Source: Ligustrum vulgare (Eukaryota > Streptophyta > Magnoliopsida > Lamiales > Oleaceae). Taken from it: a stretch of DNA of 64,000 nucleotides. A program made the position numbers and the translations under genes. The DNA lies in assembly GCA_963555705.1 (NCBI GenBank), contig OY743180.1, positions 38,844,129 to 38,908,128 of the forward strand, read 5' to 3'. Within the stretch, counting starts at the first letter, position 1, and each line of letters opens with the position of its first letter. The notes below the pieces were generated by a model that saw only the letters and a list, made by a program, of their open reading frames with translations, did no database searches and was not told the origin of the DNA. Shown one piece after another: positions 58,098-64,000 of the stretch.

Positions 58098-59209
58098 TGA
58101 TGTTATCCCAATCGGGAATCTTGACAAAAATGCGGAATAACAAAATAATAACCTAGGAAAGATCTAAAACTAATTAAAACTAAGAAACAGTAATTAAATT
58201 AGACGATAGAACTTGAACCCAAACCTCACAACGCAAGAAATTGACGATGCGAAGGAAAGAACTGGAATTTTTGAACGCTACAAGGATTGCCTAATTCCTT
58301 GATAAGTTCAGGGTGAACGCCACAAAGACTTAATCTTTGATAAGTTATAAACAAAAGGGAATAACTCAACATTTCAACATGAGAATCCTCTCTCAACAAT
58401 ATCAATAAACTCAAAACTGTCTTTGCAATGAATGAAAAATGATAATATGAAGTAAAACTGACCTAAAGCTAGCCCTAGCCGCAATTAGGGCTCAAATTAT
58501 GGAAATAAATAATTAAAAAGGAAAAATAACAAAATACACGAAAATTCGAAAAAATTGGGTTACGTCCGTGACGAACTCATTTATGGCCGTAAATGACATT
58601 CTGTTTAAGACTTATGACCGTTACAATAAGACTTACGACCGTAAGTAAGGATTTGCTGAAAATATTTGTTTTAACCTGAGAACAAGCTACAACCGTGAGA
58701 ATCATGAGTTACGGCCGTAATGGTGCTCCTGTTCTTTGAACTTCGACCCCTTGATTCGGTTTGATCCGTCCTTTTTCTCGGCTCGATCCCAACATGGAAC
58801 TTGCTCCGTTTCGCACGTAGATCACTGTCATATTGCCGATAGCTCAACTTCCCCTTTCAATGCCTATTGTGGATCACATCATCCCCCTAATTTACGGTCG
58901 TGACGAACTCATTTACGGTTGTAAATGACCTTCTATTTAAGACTTACGGCCGTGACGACAGGACTTACGGGCGTAAGTAAGGATTTGCTGAAAATCTTCG
59001 TTTTAACTAGAGAACAAGTTACAGCCCTATCATGAGTTATGGCCGTAATGGTGCTCCTGTTATTTGAACTTCGACTCCTTGATTCAGCTTGATCCGTCCT
59101 TCTTCTTGGCTCGACCCCAACATGGAACTTGCTCCATTTCGCAAGTAGATCGTTGTCATATTTCCGGTAGCTCGACTTCCCCTTTTGATGCCTATTTTGG
59201 ATCACATCA
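58098..59209 (-). mobile_element. Collapsed LTR pair of the dyad-array family
   Basis: The perfect 5-bp duplication GGAAC (58093-58097 and 59210-59214) flanks it. A full LTR (58098 to about 58879, ending GGATCACATCA) is followed by TCCCCCTAA, which reversed is a polypurine tract. From about 58896 a second copy of the LTR's last 310 bases ends in GGATCACATCA again. This is an element whose whole interior and most of the 5' LTR were deleted, leaving the tract. Dyads of the ACGGCCGT type lie at 58560-58720 and again in 58896-59050. Confidence 0.85.
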
Positions 59210-59214
59210 GGAAC

Positions 59215-60282
59215 ATTACAATTATTTGGATATTGCATAAAATTATTTTAATTGTTAATTGGTGCAATATCGAATATGTTCACCAAGCATATATAAATGA
59301 CACATATCTCAAATTATTTTTTCTTCAAATATAAATTCAATTATTCCTTTGAACTTGAAGAACATAAAATATTTCCAATCATTTGAGCATCCTGCATCGA
59401 GTCATGTTCTATAATCAACGTTCATCAATGCGATTAATGCAATTCTCAAATCTGGAAGTGGGTTATTCTTTTCAATGAACAATTAACTTATTCACTCCAG
59501 GTGAATAATTAACCATGAATTTGAATTTTGGAAATCGATGAAAATTGATTGCAACGATTTTCAAATATTATTCACAATAATGGTACATCTCAATTTCAAC
59601 ACTTTGTTATATAGAGTCATATGTACCATTCTTTATTGAATCTAGTTTTATAATACCAATCACATTCAATTAAAAATTGAATCTTTTCAAAGCATATTAA
59701 ATATTCAGATTGCAAAGTATCTATATACTTTGATCAAACAAGTTTCTTAAAAACTTGAATTCTTTGTTTCAAACATATTTAATCCTTCGAGGATTATATT
59801 GTATGCTTTAGGCATAGTATATGTTTCACATTGCAATTGTCAAATTGCTACCACCAAATTTAAGTCGTGAAACTTTAGATTGATAACGAATCCTATATTT
59901 CAAATAGATTTTCTCTAATTATTTCACCGCAATCCCAAAGTACCGAAGTATTGATTACCCCCATTTAATCTCACTCATTGGTACTTCAAAGTATACTCCC
60001 AACGTACTGAGTTGATGATCATACATTTTGATATCACTCATTGGTATATCAAAGAGCGCAAGCTAGTAATTAGAGTCAATCATCTTGCAGTATTTACATT
60101 TCTAATGATTATATATTTATTGGCACTTATTATACATATATCAGGCAAATAAATTATTACATCTATGCCAGATCTTTGAAACATTCGTTGCAAACAAGTC
60201 GTGTATTACGGCTATACCTATAGGTATTTTACTGGCTTTACACTTTTAAGTGGTTGGACTTCAGGTCCCAAAACTTTAGGCC
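59215..60282. other. AT-rich unassigned sequence
   Basis: No protein or terminal repeat identified. It may continue the copia 3' tail interrupted by the insertion at 58098, since similar low-complexity sequence flanks both sides. Confidence 0.35.
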
Positions 60283-61097
60283 ATGTTCTCTTTATTGTTT
60301 TGAGGTCATTTTCTGTTTTTATTTTCGAAAATACTAAAAATGCGTTCTCTTTACCATTTTCGAAAACGCATTTTGGAAAAAAAATAAAAAAAATTGTACA
60401 CAAAATGCAAAACGTGCAAAACCTCATTTTGGGCGTTTTAAGTGGATTTCAGAATAAAATGTTCAAAACATGGAAAATGCATTTTGAGATTTTTTTTTTT
60501 TTAGAATTATCATAGCTTGGAACTAAGCTTAAAATAATGATTTTTTTTTTTTTTTTTTTGGAGAATTATAGCTTGGAACTATGCTTAAATAAAGTTTTTC
60601 TTTTCTTTTCTTTTTTAAAGTTTTATTGAATTCAATATCAACATTACAAAAAAAATTAAGTGAGAATTCTTATTGTTATATTTCAAAAAATATCTTGATA
60701 AACGGACGCTGGTGGTTTTGAAAGAACTTGCATTTTCTGGATTTTAATAGAACCAGAACTTCCTCAAATCCCGAATTTGACCAAGTTGTGTTAATATAGA
60801 CTCTTAGTAATCACATTACTGTATTGCAGGTAACCATATTTTCAGTGTATTGTGAAAGGTAATTTGAGTTTGAGTCAGTAGTATTTTGCAAGCAAATTAA
60901 TTAAAAATAGTTTAAATAGTATTCTGCAAAATTTCAAACAGAACGTGTTTTCTAACTTTTCATTTTCAAAAACATTTTTTAAAAATGACAAACTAAACGC
61001 ATTTTTAGTAATTTTGAAAACAAAAATAAAAACAGGAAAGAGAAAACATTTTCGAAAATGAAAATACAAAATAAAATACAAACAAAACGCCACCTTA
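60283..61097. mobile_element. Mutator-like non-autonomous unit
   Basis: The left part GGCCATGTTCTCTTT with ATTTTCGAAAA words, and a right part with CGAAAATG and AAACGCC in the opposite sense, resemble the insertion at 16285-17365. No transposase is encoded. Borders and target duplication are not firm. Confidence 0.5.
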
Positions 61098-62082
61098 GGT
61101 TTTGTAGTAAGTTTAATTTAGCATGAATGCATACTTTTGCCAACTATTTTTATGTCGATTTTCTTCGACATAATTTCTTTTATTATCCTCGCTATCATTC
61201 ATATTATGATGCGGCGAGTTTTGCAATTGGCTTTTGCACAAGTGCTTTATATAGTGTGTCGACACAATTATCATCTCAATTCGATTTCTTCCTCACAAGA
61301 CATAACTATAGAGATCTCAATTTTTCAATATTTCAAATATTTGGACCTCTTATGGAGATTTACAATTAATTATGTTAATAAATACTCTCTCACGAGTATA
61401 TACCTCCTCAATAAGACCATCATAATTATTTGCTCTATTTTTATTTATTTGGGGATCTTTATAAATATCGCTACGCTTCAGACGTATTACACATCAATAT
61501 AAGATAGAGCATTTGTAGCTAGTATATGAGATTTTATTAATCTCATATGCATATTGTAATTATGTTATCTTTTTAAATTTTCATTCGTAATTTCAATAGA
61601 ATTTCTAGTTTGTATTATCAATCGCGAGGATATATATAACATAATATGATGCTTTGTACAATTTTAAGCTACTAATCTTCCCCCTAATGTTGAGAAAGTT
61701 GTCCAATCAAATTGACAATCTTTTTTTCGACGTTATAAAATATCACAAATTTGGGATATATGTTCAAACCACGCATTTATTCTCAGAATTCTTTATTTTC
61801 CATTTCAGTGCATTGTGGTGGATCAATTGCACTATCAAAAAATTAGATGGAAAAATTAGGCTCTAAAACTAAAGCTAATTACAATAGGGAAAACTATGAT
61901 ATTGACATGATGCATAATAGAATTCCCTAAACAAAAAGGGAATATTTTGTTCTCAATTAAATTAATTGGAGGTGTTTAACAAGAAAACATGTTAAACCAT
62001 TTATCGACATCCCAACTAACACTTATTAAAATGTTGAGATTCATGTCCCTAGCATTACCAAGACACATTCTTGATTACTTAA
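61098..62082. other. AT-rich unassigned sequence
   Basis: Overlapping forward frames of 80-121 codons at 61127-61502 are rich in Ile, Tyr, Phe and Ser and match no family that I know. CTTCCCCCTAATGTTGAGAA near 61677 resembles copia 3' tail sequence. Nothing else is assignable. Confidence 0.35.
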
Positions 62083-63083
62083 TGATGAGATCCCAATCAG
62101 AGAATCTCGACAAACACGCGGAATAACGAAATTAAAACCTAGGAAAGATGTAGATCAGATTTAAACACAAAAATAAACAAGAATTAAAATAATGGAAAGA
62201 TAAAATTGACGATAGGACCTTGACCAAAGATTCACGACGCGAAGATTGGCGATGTGAAATGGAGATCCAAGGTTTTCGAAACACCACAAGGACTTGTCAA
62301 TTTCCTTGATAAGATTCTAATTGGAAACTCCACAAATATTCTCGCGAATATTTGATTAGTTCAATGCCACAAATATTTCTCAATATTTGATAAGTTGGAT
62401 TTGTCCTCGAAGAACACAAAAGGGACTCCTCAACCTTACAATTGGAGAAAACTCTCTCAAATAATATTAATCTTAAAACTAAACTAAACTGTTTTTTTAC
62501 AATCATGGAAAGGAATATAAATAAGCAAAATAACTTAGCTGCTAATTTACTCAAAATATAATTCTAATTAAACTAGAATACTAAATTAGGAAAATAACCT
62601 AAAAATCAAAAAGGAAATAAAATAATTGTAAATTCGGAAAATCCGACCGCTACTCAGTTACGGCCGTGATGAATTCTTTTACGGCCGTAAAGGCCTCTCT
62701 AATCCAAAACTGATTTATTAGTTACGGCCGTGACGAATCTCTTACGGCCGCGAAATGCCCCTACTTGAATGTTACGACCGTAACTTCCAGGCTTACGACC
62801 ATAAGCCTTGTTCTGCTGAAATTCATCCCCTTTCTTCGATAATTGATTACGGCCGTGATAACATGATTTACGGCCGTGAATATATGGGTTACGGCCGTGA
62901 AGGTCCTCCATTACGGACACAATGACTTTTCTGCCCAAATAACTTCGTTTTCTCGGGTCGGCTTGATCCGTCCCTCTTCTCGGCTCGACCCTAACATGGA
63001 ACTTGCTCCGTTTTGCACGTAGATCATTGTCATATTGTCGATAGCTCGACTTCGCCCTTCGATGCCTGGTCCGGATCATATCA
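62083..63083 (-). repeat. 3' LTR with dyad array
   Basis: It runs TGATGAGATCCC to GGATCATATCA on the plus strand, 1001 bases. A TATA-like box (plus-strand TATAAATA, 62516-62523) lies 135 bases downstream, on the minus strand, of the dyad array at 62658-62922. Confidence 0.85.
62658..62922. promoter_or_regulatory. Array of ten TTACGGCCGTRA-like dyads in a U3 region
   Basis: Starts are 62658, 62679, 62722, 62742, 62772, 62793, 62847, 62868, 62889 and 62911. Steps are 21, 43, 20, 30, 21, 54, 21, 21 and 22. Most copies keep the ACGGCCGT or ACGACCGT core. The array sits on the U3 side of the LTR. Binding by a protein is inferred, not shown. Confidence 0.6.
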
Positions 63084-63100
63084 TACTCCCTCTCTTGAAA
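63084..63100 (-). other. Polypurine tract
   Basis: TTTCAAGAGAGGGAGTA on the minus strand abuts the LTR. Confidence 0.85.
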
Positions 63101-63624
63101 AGGATTCGACCTCGAATCCAATTTTGGTCGGCTTTTCAAACTCTTCCTGCTTTTCTGGGCTTGATGATCATGCTTATGCCTCATGCTTGCTTTCAACCTT
63201 TTGGGCTGCCCATTTTTCTCCTTCAAATTTTTCGGCTTTTTGGGCTGCTCATTTGTGCCAACAAGTTTTTTCCTGTTTTAAGCTCATGGTTTGACTCAGA
63301 TACATGTAAAACAGATTTCAAAGAACTGGGGAGGGGTGTGTTAGCATGAGTAAGTGCAAATAGACTCATTTTTGTGGTAGACTCTCTTTTCTTTTGCTTT
63401 TTGCACTCAGTCTCTCCTTTTTCTGAGGTTTGAACCTCAACCCTCTTTTCTTTATTTTTCACTCCCTCTCCTTTTTCTGAGGTCGTGACCTCAACTCTCT
63501 TTTCTTTAATTTCCACTTCCTCTCCTTTTTCTGAGGTCGTGGCCTCAACTCTCTTATTTTTCCCCTCAAACTCGCTTTTTACTTTCAATTGATCTTTCAG
63601 GGCTTCAGTTGGAGATAGTGGCAT
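63084..63624 (-). pseudogene. Charged PR-RT linker joined to the pol terminus
   Basis: On the minus strand from 63624, PLSPTEALKDQLKVK is the start of the linker that follows protease in chromovirus polyproteins. Three tandem copies of a KRVEATTSEKGE-type unit (about 63420-63560) follow, then KMSLFALTH. After a frame change near 63225 comes LDSRSNPFQERE, the normal last residues of pol. RT, RNase H and integrase would lie between the last two blocks but are gone. Confidence 0.75.
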
Positions 63625-64000
63625 TAGAGTAAATTTTTCCCCCTTTTACCAAGTTGTATCTATTCGTATACCCATCATGTAGTACAGCCCTTTCATGTTG
63701 CCAAGGTCTCCCCAACAGTATGTGACTAATTTGCATTGGCACCACATCACAAATTACCTCATCTGAATACCCACCAAAAGAAAATGCCACTAAAGCCTGT
63801 CTCTTCACCTTAACTTCCCTTGACTCAGTCAACCATTGTAATTTATAAGGTGTTGGATGTTTCATTAAAGGTAAGCCTAATTTTTGCACCAACATTGTAC
63901 TAACTACATTAGTACAACTTCCCCCGTCAATCACCGAGCTACAAACTTTTTCATCCACTAAGCATCTAGTGCGAAAAATATTATCCTTCTGCCCTTCCAC
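63605..64000 (-). CDS. Aspartic protease domain, partial at window edge
   Basis: The frame is open to the right edge: NIFRTRCLVDEKVCS, then VIDGGSCTNVVST with the D-G-G form typical of plant chromovirus proteases, LGLPLMKHPTPYKLQWL, VICDVVPMQISHILLGRPW and HDGYTNRYNLVKG. The catalytic Asp is kept here, unlike the D-G-N of the copy at 6784. The frame then shifts to the linker by a small indel near 63620. The N-terminus lies outside the window. Confidence 0.85.
   Translation of the reverse strand: MEGQKDNIFRTRCLVDEKVCSSVIDGGSCTNVVSTMLVQKLGLPLMKHPTPYKLQWLTESREVKVKRQALVAFSFGGYSDEVICDVVPMQISHILLGRPWQHERAVLHDGYTNRYNLVKGGKIYSNATISN

Larger units (their letters stand above)
62083..64000 (-). mobile_element. 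3' half of a second protease-only LTR element
   Basis: Minus-strand order from the right edge: an aspartic protease, a repetitive charged linker, the end of a chromovirus pol, a polypurine tract, then an LTR. RT, RNase H and integrase are absent, as in 6170-9194. The 5' half lies beyond the window. Confidence 0.8.

Noticed and set aside
61127..61502. Forward ORFs of 80-121 codons
   Set aside because: Two overlapping frames are both open because the DNA is AT-rich with few stops in these phases. There is no recognisable motif.

Overview
This is plant nuclear DNA, probably from a eudicot. It is AT-rich and consists almost entirely of nested, mostly decayed transposable elements. I found no intact host gene, no tRNA gene and no CRISPR array. 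The plant assignment rests on the element types: Ty1/copia elements with initiator-Met tRNA primer sites, Athila/Tat-type gypsy elements with an Asp-tRNA primer site, chromovirus-type aspartic protease ORFs, a Cassandra retrotransposon carrying 5S rRNA sequence, and PIF/Harbinger, hAT and Mutator-like DNA elements.

Layout. 1-4038: a (CT)n microsatellite, unassigned sequence and an antisense copia fragment. 4039-14336: an Athila/Tat-like element with both LTRs and almost no pol. It is interrupted by a complete 3.0 kb non-autonomous LTR element (6170-9194, duplication ATTTT) and by a solo LTR (10994-11790, duplication ACATT). 15537-18698: a PIF/Harbinger element (TAA duplication) with a Mutator-like insertion. 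18747-19617: a hAT-type MITE (8-bp duplication). 19626-23105: unassigned sequence with GC-rich hAT-like remnants.

23106-52462 is one deep nest. An antisense copia element (called Y here) was hit by an antisense Athila/Tat-like element. The 3' LTR of that element was split by copia X (24841-31191, duplication GACTC). Its internal region received a hAT MITE (32899-34320), which itself contains Cassandra (about 33094-33779). Its protease gene was cut by a large Sire-like copia, element Z (37233-48115), which carries an extra ORF after pol. Right of Z is a second, diverged copy of Y with a solo Athila-like LTR at exactly the same nucleotide.

52463-64000 holds an antisense Tat-like gypsy fragment with a 2.4 kb solo LTR inside it (52621-55042, duplication AAATG), a small copia LTR with its 3' tail, a collapsed LTR pair (58098-59209, duplication GGAAC), a Mutator-like element, and the 3' half of a second protease-only LTR element running off the right edge.

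The most unusual signals are: (1) arrays of a 12-bp dyad, TTACGGCCGTRA, spaced mainly 20-22 bp apart in the U3 side of three LTRs, starting 135-142 bp upstream of a shared TATA-like site in two of them; (2) LTR elements whose only coding content is an aspartic protease, one still open for 402 codons; (3) a palindromic word near CAGATGNATCTG scattered through copia Z far above chance; (4) four hairpin repeats in a solo LTR, one with a changed but still paired stem.
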